DNA of 37,094 nucleotides from Polyangiaceae bacterium (GTDB lineage: Bacteria > Myxococcota_A > Polyangia > Polyangiales > Polyangiaceae): assembly GCA_013361525.1 (NCBI GenBank), contig JABFXY010000111.1:1-37094 (forward strand). Reading direction: 5' to 3'. Shown piece after piece: positions 1 through 8,096 of the stretch. The first letter of the stretch is position 1. Each line of letters opens with the position of its first letter. The notes beneath the pieces are model-generated. The model searched no databases and was not told the origin of the DNA. It was given only the letters and a program-made list of their open reading frames with translations. The translations under genes were made by a program, and so were the position numbers.

Positions 1-52
1 GCTCCGGGGGCCAGAGGCGGTTAGGTATGCGATTTCGGGGCGGGCTGTAATA

Positions 53-82
53 GGCTCGCGCGCTGGCGCCAGCGCCGGAGCC
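53..82. terminator. GC-rich hairpin before sspB
   Basis: A perfect 16-nt palindrome (gcgctggcgccagcgc, 60-75) is bracketed by ggctc and gagcc, giving a strong hairpin just upstream of the sspB start. There is no T-run on either side, so a classical intrinsic terminator is not supported. It could end an upstream transcript or be a 5'-leader structure. Confidence 0.3.
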
Positions 83-89
83 CTCTCAA

Positions 90-767
90 ATGGAATCGCC
101 GCCCCGCAAACTCCCCCCGAAGAAGGACGTGCTCGACGCGTTCCTGGGGAATGGGTCAGCCCGCGTCTTCGTCGATCCGCGACGGCCGGGCGTGTCTGTG
201 CCGAAGTGGTTTCTGAAGCAGCCGGAGCTCGTGCTCCGCGTCGGCTACAGCCTGAGCCCGCCGATCCCCGATCTGGTCGTGAGCGACGAGGCCGTCAGCT
301 GCACGCTCAGCTTCAATCGCTCCCCGTTTTGGTGCAAATTGCCGTGGAATGCGGTGTTCGCCGTCGTCAGCGACGTCGACGGCCGCGGCGTCGTCTGGCC
401 GGAGGACGTGCCCGTCGAGAGCCAGCTGCTCAAGCCCGCGCGCCCGAAGCCGAAGCTCGCGAGCGTCGGCCCGCAGGAGCCTTCCGCCTCTCCCCCCGCG
501 ACGCCGAACGCCGATGCGGTCGCCGCCGGTGAAGGCGAGACTGCCGCGGAAACGGCCGAGGCCGAGTCGTCAGAAGCAGGCGCAGCCCCCGTGCGTACGC
601 TCCAAGCCGTCCCCTCCGAAGCAGCGCCCGAGGCAGCCTCGGCCGACGCGCCGGAGAAGGCGCCGGAGAAGGCGCCCGAGGCTGAGCCCGCGGCCGACTC
701 CGAGGGTGAATCCCAAGGGAAGAAGCCGAAGCGGCAGCTTCCTCCGTATCTTCGCGTCGTCAAATGA
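90..767 (+). CDS. sspB: SspB-like ClpXP protease adaptor
   Basis: A 225-aa protein of the stringent starvation protein B family, an adaptor that carries ssrA-tagged and other substrates to the ClpXP protease in the cytoplasm. Residues about 10-110 form the substrate-binding domain, with the family-like segments DPRRPGVSVPKWF, LVLRVGY, LSFNRSPF and GRGVVWPED. Residues about 115-212 are a low-complexity Ala/Pro/Glu linker. The protein ends in PPYLRVVK, which matches the ClpX-binding tail of E. coli SspB (ALRVVK); this is the strongest evidence for the call. The linker is longer than in E. coli SspB. The stop codon overlaps the livM start, so it is probably co-transcribed with the liv genes. The start is the first ATG after the upstream hairpin. 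Confidence 0.87.
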   Translation: MESPPRKLPPKKDVLDAFLGNGSARVFVDPRRPGVSVPKWFLKQPELVLRVGYSLSPPIPDLVVSDEAVSCTLSFNRSPFWCKLPWNAVFAVVSDVDGRGVVWPEDVPVESQLLKPARPKPKLASVGPQEPSASPPATPNADAVAAGEGETAAETAEAESSEAGAAPVRTLQAVPSEAAPEAASADAPEKAPEKAPEAEPAADSEGESQGKKPKRQLPPYLRVVK

Positions 768-1861
768 TGGCCTGGTACAAGCGCGCGGGCGTGAGCGTCG
801 CGCTCCTCGGCGTTTGCATCGTCCTCGAGCTGACGTTCCACCTGATCGTCCCCGATACCGCCTATCGGAACCTGATCCAGCTCGCGCTCGTGAACGTCGT
901 CGTCGCGTTGTCGCTCAACGTGATCAACGGGATGGCGGGGCAATTCTCGATCGGCCACGCGGGCTTCATCGGCGTCGGCGCGTACACGGCCGCCATCATC
1001 GCGAGCAACATCCACAAGTCGCTCGGCGAACGGGCGGAGACGTTCCAGAACTCGTTCCTGGTGATGCCACCCGCGATCATCGCGGCCGCGCTCGTCGCGG
1101 GCGCGTTCGGCTTCCTCGTCGGCCTCCCGAGCCTTCGATTGAAGGGTGACTACCTCGCAATCGTCACGCTCGGCTTCGCCGAGATCTTTCGCCTGGTGAT
1201 CATGACGTCGCCCCCGGGCGTCGAGACGGGGGGCATCCGCGCGACGATCGGGCAGCTCGGAGGCCCGCAGGGTTACTCGGGGCCCGATCGCTACGGCGTC
1301 GCCCAATACGCAGGGCCGTTCTGGCTGTTCGGCGGTGTGATCGTCGCGACGATCATCGCGTGGCGGTTGAAGTTCTGTGGTTGGGGGCGGGCGCTACGCG
1401 CGCTTCGCGAGGACGAGATCGCTGCCGCGGCCGTCGGCGTCGACCCCACGCGCTACAAGGTCACGTCGTTCGTCATCGCCGCCATGGGCGCAGGTGTCGC
1501 CGGCGCGATGTGGGCCTGTATGCGGGACGGAAACCCGTCGGTGCAGCCGGATCAGTTCAACTTCGCGCTGAGCTTCGACGCGATCACGATGGTGATCCTC
1601 GGCGGCTCGGGCAGCGTCAGCGGCGCGATCATGGGCGGGCTGTTCGTGACGATCACGGTGAAGATGATCGAGCAGCTCCAGCGCCTCGACGTCATCGAGG
1701 CGTGGAAGGTCCAGCACCCCGACTTCGACTTGAACGCCCTGCGCATGGTCGTCTACGCGGTCGTGCTCATCATCCTGATGATCATGCGCCCCGCAGGCGT
1801 GTTCGGCGAAAACGAGGTCACGCGCTTCCGCAAACGCGAGCCGGCGCAGGCGAAAGCATGA
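764..1861 (+). CDS. livM: Branched-chain amino acid ABC transporter permease LivM
   Basis: A 365-aa inner-membrane permease of a high-affinity branched-chain amino acid importer. Many hydrophobic helices are visible. The family segments are LSLNVINGMAGQFSIGHAGF near the N-terminus, the cytoplasmic coupling loop around LRLKGDYLAIVTLGFAEIFR, and REDEIAAAAVGVDPTRYK in the C-terminal half. It starts inside the sspB stop (ATGA overlap) and its own stop overlaps the livG start, so the genes are translationally coupled. The partner permease LivH and the periplasmic binding protein are not in this window. Substrate could be leucine/isoleucine/valine or another hydrophobic amide; family membership alone does not decide. 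Confidence 0.93.
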   Translation: MMAWYKRAGVSVALLGVCIVLELTFHLIVPDTAYRNLIQLALVNVVVALSLNVINGMAGQFSIGHAGFIGVGAYTAAIIASNIHKSLGERAETFQNSFLVMPPAIIAAALVAGAFGFLVGLPSLRLKGDYLAIVTLGFAEIFRLVIMTSPPGVETGGIRATIGQLGGPQGYSGPDRYGVAQYAGPFWLFGGVIVATIIAWRLKFCGWGRALRALREDEIAAAAVGVDPTRYKVTSFVIAAMGAGVAGAMWACMRDGNPSVQPDQFNFALSFDAITMVILGGSGSVSGAIMGGLFVTITVKMIEQLQRLDVIEAWKVQHPDFDLNALRMVVYAVVLIILMIMRPAGVFGENEVTRFRKREPAQAKA

Positions 1862-2655
1862 GCGGCGGCGCTCTCAAGCTCGAGCACGTCTCGAAGCGAT
1901 TCGGCGGCCTGAAGGCCGTGAGCAACGTCACCTTCGAGGTGCCCGCGTCTTCGATCTTCGGCCTCATCGGCCCGAACGGCGCCGGCAAGACGACGGTCTT
2001 CAACCTGGTGACCGGCGTCTACGACTTCGAGGGAAAGATCTCGTTCTTCGACAAGAGCCTCTCCGGAAAGAAGGCGAGCCATATCGCGAAGATGGGCATC
2101 GCCCGGACATTCCAGAACATCCGCTTGTTCCAGAGCATGACGGTGATCGAGAACGTGCTCGTCGCGTGCGAAAACACGCGCCGCGCACACCTCGGCGCGT
2201 CGCTCATGCGCTCCCCGCTGTTCTTTCAAGACGAAGCAAACATGCGGAAGGAGGCGCTGCGTCTCTTGTCGATCTTCAAGCTCGACGCGATGGCCGACGA
2301 GGTGTCCACGTCGCTGTCGTACGGCAACCAACGCCGGCTCGAAATCGCGCGAGCGATGATGCTGAAGCCGAAGCTCTTGCTGCTCGACGAGCCCGCGGCC
2401 GGCATGAACTACGGTGAGGCGGAAGGGCTCAAGGATCAGATCCGATGGCTCCGCGACGAGTTCAAGATCACGGTGATCCTCGTCGAGCACAACATGCAGG
2501 TCGTCATGGGCGTGTGTGAAGACATCCACGTGCTCGACCACGGCGAGACGATCGCGCACGGGCCGCCCTCCACGATCCGCAAAGACCCGAAGGTGCTCGC
2601 CGCCTACCTCGGCGAAGAAGCCGAGGAAGACGAGCCGGTGGAGCTGCCCGCGTGA
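1858..2655 (+). CDS. livG: Branched-chain amino acid ABC transporter ATPase LivG
   Basis: A 265-aa cytoplasmic ATPase subunit. Walker A GPNGAGKT lies at about residues 38-45, the signature LSYGNQRR at 153-160, Walker B LLLLDEP at 173-179, and the H-loop in VILVEHNMQ near 207. The LSYG-type signature and the AGMNYGEAE segment after Walker B are typical of LivG rather than LivF. The reading frame stays open upstream to about 1360, but that part runs antisense-like through livM. The ATG at 1858, overlapping the livM stop as ATGA, gives the normal family length. It should form a heterodimer with the LivF product encoded next. Confidence 0.94.
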   Translation: MSGGALKLEHVSKRFGGLKAVSNVTFEVPASSIFGLIGPNGAGKTTVFNLVTGVYDFEGKISFFDKSLSGKKASHIAKMGIARTFQNIRLFQSMTVIENVLVACENTRRAHLGASLMRSPLFFQDEANMRKEALRLLSIFKLDAMADEVSTSLSYGNQRRLEIARAMMLKPKLLLLDEPAAGMNYGEAEGLKDQIRWLRDEFKITVILVEHNMQVVMGVCEDIHVLDHGETIAHGPPSTIRKDPKVLAAYLGEEAEEDEPVELPA

Positions 2656-3410
2656 AGACGCGTCACCCCACACGCCCGGCCCCGTCCACACCGATCGGCA
2701 AGCCGCTGCTCACGATCGACGACCTCAAAGTCTCGTACGGCGGTATCCGCGCCCTCAAAGGGGTCAGCATCGAGGTCAAACGCGGCGAGATCGTCGCGAT
2801 GATCGGCGCGAACGGCGCCGGCAAGACGACGACCCTGAAGACGATCGTGCGACTTTTGCCGATCGTCGAGGGCAAGATCACCTACGACGGTCGCGACCTC
2901 GGCACGATGTCGGTCGAAGAGGTCGTGGAGGCCGGCATTTCGCTCGTGCCCGAAGGCCGCGCGATCTTCGGCGGCCTCACCGTCCGCGAGAACCTGGAGC
3001 TCGGGGCGTTCAACCACAAGCGTCGCGCCGAGATGAGCGAGACGATCGACGACGTCGTCGCGCTGTTTCCGCGTATCGGCGAGCGCATGAAACAAGAAGC
3101 CGGGACGCTCTCGGGCGGCGAGCAGCAGATGCTCGCGATCGGCCGCGCGCTCATGGCGAGGCCTGCGCTCCTGCTCCTCGACGAGCCGTCGCTCGGCATC
3201 GCGCCGAAGTTGGTGCAGCAGATCTTCGAGGCCATCGCGAAGGTCGCGGAGAGCGGCACGACGATCGTGCTCGTCGAGCAGAACACCCGGCTCGCGCTCA
3301 AATATGCGAAACGAGCCTACGTCCTCCGTACCGGCGAAATCGCGATGACCGGGGACACCAAAACGCTCGCCGCGAACGAAGAGATCAAGGCCGCCTACCT
3401 GGGCGGATGA
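2652..3410 (+). CDS. livF: Branched-chain amino acid ABC transporter ATPase LivF
   Basis: A 252-aa second ATPase of the Liv importer. Walker A GANGAGKT is at about 52-59, the signature LSGGEQQ at 153-159 and Walker B LLLLDEP at 173-179, followed by SLGIAPKLV, a LivF hallmark. The GTG start at 2652 overlaps the livG stop (GTGA). This start gives about 20 extra N-terminal residues (TRHPTRPAPSTPIG) compared with typical LivF, so a later start is possible, but no better-placed start codon is obvious. It is the last gene of the sspB-livMGF unit and is followed directly by a hairpin. Confidence 0.94.
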   Translation: MKTRHPTRPAPSTPIGKPLLTIDDLKVSYGGIRALKGVSIEVKRGEIVAMIGANGAGKTTTLKTIVRLLPIVEGKITYDGRDLGTMSVEEVVEAGISLVPEGRAIFGGLTVRENLELGAFNHKRRAEMSETIDDVVALFPRIGERMKQEAGTLSGGEQQMLAIGRALMARPALLLLDEPSLGIAPKLVQQIFEAIAKVAESGTTIVLVEQNTRLALKYAKRAYVLRTGEIAMTGDTKTLAANEEIKAAYLGG

Positions 3411-3430
3411 CCCCCGACGCCAATCGGGGG
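3411..3430 (+). terminator. Possible terminator after livF
   Basis: The inverted repeat CCCCCGA / TCGGGGG (7 bp, 6-nt loop) begins on the base after the livF stop codon. No T-run follows, so intrinsic termination is uncertain. Its position at the end of the liv unit supports a role in ending or stabilising the transcript. Confidence 0.4.
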
Positions 3431-3497
3431 CGCGACGCGGGAACTTCGCCCGTGTCCGAGGTGTCGTGCGTGGGTGACCCAAGCCGGCAGGTGCTCC

Positions 3498-4568
3498 ATG
3501 TTTCCATCGCCCTCGATGAGAACGGCCGCTGCCATGGGTCTGACGGCGGCCGCGCTGTCGGCGTGCGGAAAGCCCGCGCCCGAGGTCGCCGTTCTCGACG
3601 GCCACAAGATGACGTTTCCCAATTGGGAGTCGCCTGGGTTCGAGCCGCCGCCGCCGGTTTGGACACCCCGCCACGTCTCGCCGCCGGAGCGATTTCGATT
3701 CACCGGGCGCCCCACCGTCCTCGCCTCGTATCCCGTCGACTACGCCGGCCTCGACACACTGACCGAGACGCATGACTCGAACGACACCGTCACGTTCGGC
3801 ATGGTCGGCACCGGCGTGAAAGTGACGGACTCGACGACCGTCGCGGAGCTCCAAATCGACTCGCAGCGCTCGTTCTCCCGACCCGAGAGCGCAACGCCGC
3901 TCTCGTTCTTTCCGAAGCCGGGCTTCGTCGACGCCTCCACGGATCCGCTGGCCGGTCTCGAGCCGAAAGAGCTCCGTTGCACGCGCAGCGACGGAAACAT
4001 CACGATCCGAGGCTTTCGCAAAGATGCGTGGGACGACGCCTCGCTGAAGTTCGTCGTCTACAAAGGGCCGACCGGCACCAACAAATGCACCGGCAAGGCG
4101 ACGGCGATCGCGAAGGCCGACGCCCGCGCGCTCGTGCCCGGCGTCCTCTACGCGTTTCGTCGTTGTACGAGCGGCTGCGAGGCAGGCTCGACCGAAAAAC
4201 GTCGCGAAGAGCTGGTCATCATCGGCCCTCCCTCCGACTGGGTCGCGTCGACGGCGGCGGTCTCCGAGCAGGCCTTTCCACACGTCGGTTCGTTCACCAT
4301 CGCGGCCGTCCCGCTCGAGCGCGGCAGCTCGGCCTCGGTCCTCTTGCATGTCGAGGCGCGAGCGCTCGCGTATTTCGTCGGCCTTCGCGGCATCAAACCC
4401 GCCTGGACCGATCAGCCTGCGGCCGCGCTCGGTGAGGTACTGGCGTATTCGGTCGAGATCTCCTGGCCCCAGGACGCAGCATCACCGCAAGGAATCGGCT
4501 TCGTCTCCAAAGCGACGCCGCTCGCGGACATGCTCCTCGATACGCGCGAAGCCGCGCCGGCAGAGTGA
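3498..4568 (+). CDS. Lipoprotein of unknown function, tandem paralogue 1
   Basis: A 356-aa predicted lipoprotein. The signal peptide ends in the lipobox LSAC (lipidated Cys followed by GKPAPEV), so it is exported and membrane-anchored. I do not recognise a catalytic domain. A C-terminal segment (YAFRRCTSGCEAG, EELVIIGPPSDWV, PHVGSFTIAAVPL, LLHVEARAL) recurs in the next gene, so the two arose by duplication. The frame is open from a GTG at 3474, but the ATG at 3498 has GGCAGG seven bases upstream and gives a compact signal peptide, so I prefer it. The stop overlaps the start of the next gene, indicating one operon. Function is unknown; the four cysteines of the shared segment may form disulfides. 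Confidence 0.75.
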   Translation: MFPSPSMRTAAAMGLTAAALSACGKPAPEVAVLDGHKMTFPNWESPGFEPPPPVWTPRHVSPPERFRFTGRPTVLASYPVDYAGLDTLTETHDSNDTVTFGMVGTGVKVTDSTTVAELQIDSQRSFSRPESATPLSFFPKPGFVDASTDPLAGLEPKELRCTRSDGNITIRGFRKDAWDDASLKFVVYKGPTGTNKCTGKATAIAKADARALVPGVLYAFRRCTSGCEAGSTEKRREELVIIGPPSDWVASTAAVSEQAFPHVGSFTIAAVPLERGSSASVLLHVEARALAYFVGLRGIKPAWTDQPAAALGEVLAYSVEISWPQDAASPQGIGFVSKATPLADMLLDTREAAPAE

Positions 4569-5554
4569 GCCTCTCACGCGCGGCGGCCACGCTCGGCTGC
4601 GCGAGCCTGATGGCTTGCGCGTCGCCGATGTCGGACCCGACACATGTCGCCGCGATCGGCTCGACGAGCGCTTCCACGTCCACGTCGCGCACATCGCTGG
4701 GAGGTAACCGCGTCGCGATCCAGGCGGCTCCACGTCCGGACGTGGTCGACACCTTCGACATCGATCTCGAATCGTTGCCGCTCGCGCGCCAATCGACCGA
4801 ACAAGGAAAGAGCGCCTCCTTCACGCTCCGTTACCTCGCGGACGGCAGCTACCAGATCGGGCTCACCGAGGAGCTGCTGGTGGAGGTCGAGGTCGGACCG
4901 TTTCGCGCCTTCAACGGCCAACACCCGAGCATGCAGGAAGCGGTCGAGATGTCGCTGTTTCCGGATCCTCCGCTCCTGCCCTGCGGCGCGTCGGGGCCCG
5001 GCTTCGCGTCGTGGCGCGGGCTCCGCCTCTCGAAGTGGTCGGAGCAGACGGCGGAGTTCGTCGAGCACGATGGTCGGTTCGATCCCGTCGCGTGCCGCGG
5101 CGTCGCGGAGACGACGCTCACGGTCGACGCGGCGTCGATCTGGCGAAGCGCGATCTATGCGTTTCGACGCTGCGTCGAGGCGTGCGCCGCGCCGAAACAC
5201 CCGAGCTACCGCGAAGAGCTCGTGCTGATCGCCCCTCGCGCCGAGTGGGTGGTGTCCACCGACGAGCGCACGCCGACGCGACCTCACGTGGGAGCGTTCA
5301 GCCGGGTGGCCTTGCCGCTCGTGCCCGGAAGGGCGGCGGCCGCGCTCTTGCACGTCACCTGGCGCGACCTCGACGACTTCACGAAGATGAGCGGCGGCTC
5401 GGTGCGATGGAAAGACCTCTACGAAGAGTCGGCTCGCTCCCGGCGCCTGGCCCTGTCGATCGAGGTCGATGTGCCCGAGCACGAAGCCCCGCGCGCGATG
5501 GGCTTCGTGTCGGTCGTGAGGTTCGTGGAGGACGAGTCCCGGGCCGTGCGCTGA
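4565..5554 (+). CDS. Lipoprotein of unknown function, tandem paralogue 2
   Basis: A 329-aa predicted lipoprotein with the lipobox LMAC about 18 residues in. It is a diverged copy of the preceding gene. Shared blocks are YAFRRCVEACAAP, REELVLIAPRAEWVVST, RPHVGAFSRVALPL, LLHVTWRDLDDF and a closing MGFVSVVRF (MGFVS versus IGFVS). The N-terminal half (FTLRYLADGSYQIGLTEELLVEVEVG) looks like beta-sheet. The start is a GTG overlapping the previous stop (GTGA). The gene converges with the ferritin-like lipoprotein gene, leaving a 19-bp gap. No function can be assigned. Confidence 0.75.
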   Translation: MSLSRAAATLGCASLMACASPMSDPTHVAAIGSTSASTSTSRTSLGGNRVAIQAAPRPDVVDTFDIDLESLPLARQSTEQGKSASFTLRYLADGSYQIGLTEELLVEVEVGPFRAFNGQHPSMQEAVEMSLFPDPPLLPCGASGPGFASWRGLRLSKWSEQTAEFVEHDGRFDPVACRGVAETTLTVDAASIWRSAIYAFRRCVEACAAPKHPSYREELVLIAPRAEWVVSTDERTPTRPHVGAFSRVALPLVPGRAAAALLHVTWRDLDDFTKMSGGSVRWKDLYEESARSRRLALSIEVDVPEHEAPRAMGFVSVVRFVEDESRAVR

Positions 5555-5573
5555 GCGGAGCCGGAGTCGACGG

Positions 5574-7121
5574 CTACGCAGCTGCGCGTCGCTCGACCGC
5601 GGCGATCGAGCGAAGGCAAGGAAGAATCGCGCGTCGGAGCGCCGCCTGGCGGATGCGTGCGCGACCGCGCGGCGTGACGACGCCGTGCTTCAGGAGGAGC
5701 GCTTCGCGCGGATCGGTTTCGTCGCAGGCTCGCAGAGCCGCCGGCGCAAGCTCCCCTTCGAGGATCGAGATCTCTTCCTCGAGCGCAGAGCGCGCCTGCG
5801 CGAAGGTCGCGACCGCCCACTCGAGCGATCGCCACGCGAGCTGTGCGTGTTCGCTCTCGTCGTTCGCGATGACGCCGAGAACGTTCTTCACGCCCGGATC
5901 GATCGCGGACGCTTCGGCCTCGTCGGCTTCGATCGCGGCGACCGTCTCGCCCACACATCCTTCACGCACGAGACGCCGCACGAACACAGCCACGTCCGCT
6001 GCGCCGTCGAGCGCGCCATCCATCGCGAGCGGTCCCGGACCGACATCTTCACCGCGGTACGTGCTGGTGATCGCAAATGCCATCCGCGCATGTTTCGTCT
6101 CGTCGGCCATCGCGCGATGGGTGCGCGCGAGCAGATCGGCCGGTGCACCGAGCGCGAGTAGATCGAGCGCGAACCGCGCGAACGCGGCGACCGACGCATG
6201 TTCCATCTTCGCGGTGTGCTCCCACGCTCGCGCGAGCTCGCCGCGCAGCGTTTCGTCGAGCTGGTGGGTCGACAGCGACACGGCGCCGTCACACCAATCG
6301 GTGCGCCGCTCGATGTCGGCCGTGCGCGCCTCGTCGTCGATGAGGAACGGCCGCCCGATCGCGCACCCGCCGGGCGCGCATTCGCGGTGACCGTCGGCCA
6401 TCATCGTGCAGAACGAGTTCGGCGGAACACAGTCGGCGTCACCACCGCACGAGTCGGCCGGCGTCGTGCACGCAAACTCGAGGTACAAACATCCCTGCGT
6501 CGGATCGAAGCTCGTGCACTCTTGACCTGCGCCGCAGTCGTGTCCGGTGAGGCACGTCGCCGGAACGCAAATGCCTGCGGGATCGCCGCACAAGCAGAGG
6601 TTGCCGGGCCCGCACTCCGCGTCCGTCGTGCAGGCATCGACGCAGCTGCAAGCGACCTCCCCGTTCGTGTTGCAGATGGAGCCGTCGGGGCACCCCCCAC
6701 AACAAGGGTTCTCGTCCGGGTAGCTGGTCGGGCACTCGACCGCCTCGCGCCGGCGAATCTGCCCACCCTCGCAGCGATCGAAGCCGGTATCGATCCCATC
6801 GACGAGGATCGGCTGCGGATCCTCGCACAGTCCTGCGTTCGGCCCGCCGCCCTGCGCGCTCGAGCCACCGGTCGCGGTGCCACCGCCCTGCGAGGACCAC
6901 CCGCCGTCCGCCGATCCGCCGCCCTGCGCCGAGCCCGCGCCTTGCGACGTTCCGGCGCCGGATGCGCCCTGCCCATCCCCGCCATCGTTGTCGTCGGCAG
7001 GCTCGTCGCCCGGCGAAACCGTGGCCTCACACCCGAGCTGCGGCGCGACGCCCAAGACGAGAAGCAAGGAGCTCGCATACACGTCGAGCGACGAAAGACG
7101 GGGTCGAAGCAACGCGCGCAT
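5574..7121 (-). CDS. Lipoprotein with Cys-rich region and ferritin-like di-iron domain
   Basis: A 515-aa exported lipoprotein. The signal peptide ends at Cys31 (QLGC). Residues about 40-97 are a Gly/Ser/Gln linker (GAGSAQGGG, GGTATGGSS). Residues about 99-253 carry more than 20 cysteines in short CxxxxxC and CxC spacings. Residues about 295-450 form a four-helix ferritin-like domain with EHTAKMEHAS, ADETKHARMAF (E341xxH344), VGETVAAIEADE and NDESEHAQLAW (E422xxH425), the pattern of carboxylate-bridged di-iron sites. The ATG at 7121 was chosen because GGAGGG lies just upstream and it begins the signal peptide; the 22 in-frame codons before it do not look like protein. Ferritin-like domains usually act in the cytoplasm, so a surface di-iron domain is unusual. 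Iron storage, oxidation or redox sensing are all possible. Confidence 0.82.
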   Translation of the reverse strand: MRALLRPRLSSLDVYASSLLLVLGVAPQLGCEATVSPGDEPADDNDGGDGQGASGAGTSQGAGSAQGGGSADGGWSSQGGGTATGGSSAQGGGPNAGLCEDPQPILVDGIDTGFDRCEGGQIRRREAVECPTSYPDENPCCGGCPDGSICNTNGEVACSCVDACTTDAECGPGNLCLCGDPAGICVPATCLTGHDCGAGQECTSFDPTQGCLYLEFACTTPADSCGGDADCVPPNSFCTMMADGHRECAPGGCAIGRPFLIDDEARTADIERRTDWCDGAVSLSTHQLDETLRGELARAWEHTAKMEHASVAAFARFALDLLALGAPADLLARTHRAMADETKHARMAFAITSTYRGEDVGPGPLAMDGALDGAADVAVFVRRLVREGCVGETVAAIEADEAEASAIDPGVKNVLGVIANDESEHAQLAWRSLEWAVATFAQARSALEEEISILEGELAPAALRACDETDPREALLLKHGVVTPRGRARIRQAALRRAILPCLRSIAAVERRAAA

Positions 7122-7260
7122 GATCACCCTCCAAGGACGGCTGCCGAAGCAGCACCCGTGCCACGAGCATATCGAGGAACATTGCATTTTGCCCTCGCGG
7201 CCTGTGCCGAAGCGTGCCGGCCGCGGCGCGACGCCGGATCGACTCCGGTATCATCCAGGG

Positions 7261-7905
7261 ATGAGCCTACGACGCACCTACCGGGTCTTCTGTTTGGGGG
7301 CGGCATTACCCATCGGCTTCGCGCTCGGCGCCCATGGCTGCAGCGCGGAGACGACGCTCGAGTGTGTGGGGGAGGACTGCGACCTCGTCTGCCCTGAGGG
7401 CGAACCGGGTTGTGATGCAACCTGCTCGAACTCCGCGACGTGCGACGTCGAGTGCGCCGACGGCGAATGCAACCTCGGGTGCGGCAGCCAATCGGAGTGC
7501 AACTTCGACTGCAGCACGTCCGGCAACTGCACCGCCTCGTGCGAAGCCCAGTCGACCTGCAACGTGGACTGCAGCGACGCCACGAACTGCAACATGGACT
7601 GCGCGGGCGGGTCCGAGTGCAACGTCGAGTGCGTCGAGAATTGCGGCGGCGCCTGCGCCGGCAACTCGAACTGCAACCTGACGTGCGACACCGGCTGCGG
7701 CTTCTCCTGCACCGGCAACACCAACTGCACCCTGTCCTGCTCGACGAACTGCTTCATCTGCTGTCAGGGCAGCGGCGAATGCTCCCTCGACTGCGGCCCC
7801 GACGAAGAGGTCACCGAATGCGAAGGCGGCATCAAAGTCTGCGGCCGCGACTGCCCCGCCGCGAGCGAATGCCCCGCCGATCCGACCGCGACGGCCGAGC
7901 CCTAG
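7261..7905 (+). CDS. Cys-rich decapeptide-repeat lipoprotein
   Basis: A 214-aa predicted lipoprotein (lipobox AHGC, Cys27). Residues about 45-190 contain a cysteine roughly every five positions in a ten-residue repeat of the form xCNxxCxxxS: ECNLGCGSQS, ECNFDCSTSG, NCTASCEAQS, TCNVDCSDAT, NCNMDCAGGS. Near the C-terminus the array degenerates (CFICCQGSGECSLDC). The period suggests a disulfide-stabilised solenoid on the cell surface. The ATG at 7261 begins the signal peptide; the longer open frame upstream lies opposite the ferritin-like gene. Divergent from that gene, the two share a 139-bp promoter region. No function is known to me. Cys-rich metal binding or an adhesive or matrix role could fit. 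Confidence 0.83.
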   Translation: MSLRRTYRVFCLGAALPIGFALGAHGCSAETTLECVGEDCDLVCPEGEPGCDATCSNSATCDVECADGECNLGCGSQSECNFDCSTSGNCTASCEAQSTCNVDCSDATNCNMDCAGGSECNVECVENCGGACAGNSNCNLTCDTGCGFSCTGNTNCTLSCSTNCFICCQGSGECSLDCGPDEEVTECEGGIKVCGRDCPAASECPADPTATAEP

Positions 7906-7915
7906 TCACAGAATC

Positions 7916-7961
7916 AGAGGGGTCGCCAAGGGCGCCAAGTGAAGAAAGAGGGAGAAGAGGA
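7916..7961 (+). repeat. CGCCAAGG 3'-end repeat, copy 1
   Basis: The element starts 11 nt after a stop codon, in the same orientation as the gene. Its 24-nt core (7916-7939; key text GGTCGCCAAGGGCGCCAAG) is identical to the core of copy 2 and has one mismatch to copy 3. The core is followed by a purine-rich tail (gaagaaagagggagaagagg). Confidence 0.8.
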
Positions 7962-8033
7962 ATGACTTCCGAACAAGCGCAGCCGAGCGACGCTGCGTTG
8001 CGTCCGCGCGGGCGCCCCGCCTTCGATTCCTAA

Positions 8034-8093
8034 TTCTTCTCTCTCCTCTTTCTCCTTCTGCCCTTGGCGCCCTTGGCGACCCCTCTTCTTCTG
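8034..8093 (-). repeat. CGCCAAGG 3'-end repeat, copy 2 (inverted)
   Basis: This is the same element on the minus strand, with its core at 8063-8086 and a purine-rich tail of about 30 nt. It lies 3 nt (whole element) or 10 nt (core) beyond the stop of the minus-strand gene at 8097. With copy 1 it forms an inverted pair around about 70 bp, which could fold as a long hairpin between the two convergent genes. Confidence 0.8.
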
Positions 8094-8096
8094 CCT

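Noticed and set aside
1360..1857. N-terminal extension of livG
   Set aside because: The extension is Arg-rich, overlaps livM in another frame and exceeds the family length. The ATG at 1858 is placed at the coupled overlap.
2604..4349. Minus-strand open frame of about 580 codons opposite livF and the first lipoprotein
   Set aside because: Arg/Asp-rich shadow sequence without domains; the plus-strand genes have recognised motifs or a signal peptide over the same span. GC-rich DNA leaves long antisense frames open.
6877..7260. N-terminal extension of the Cys-repeat lipoprotein
   Set aside because: It lies opposite the ferritin-like gene's N-terminus and removes the signal peptide from the start.
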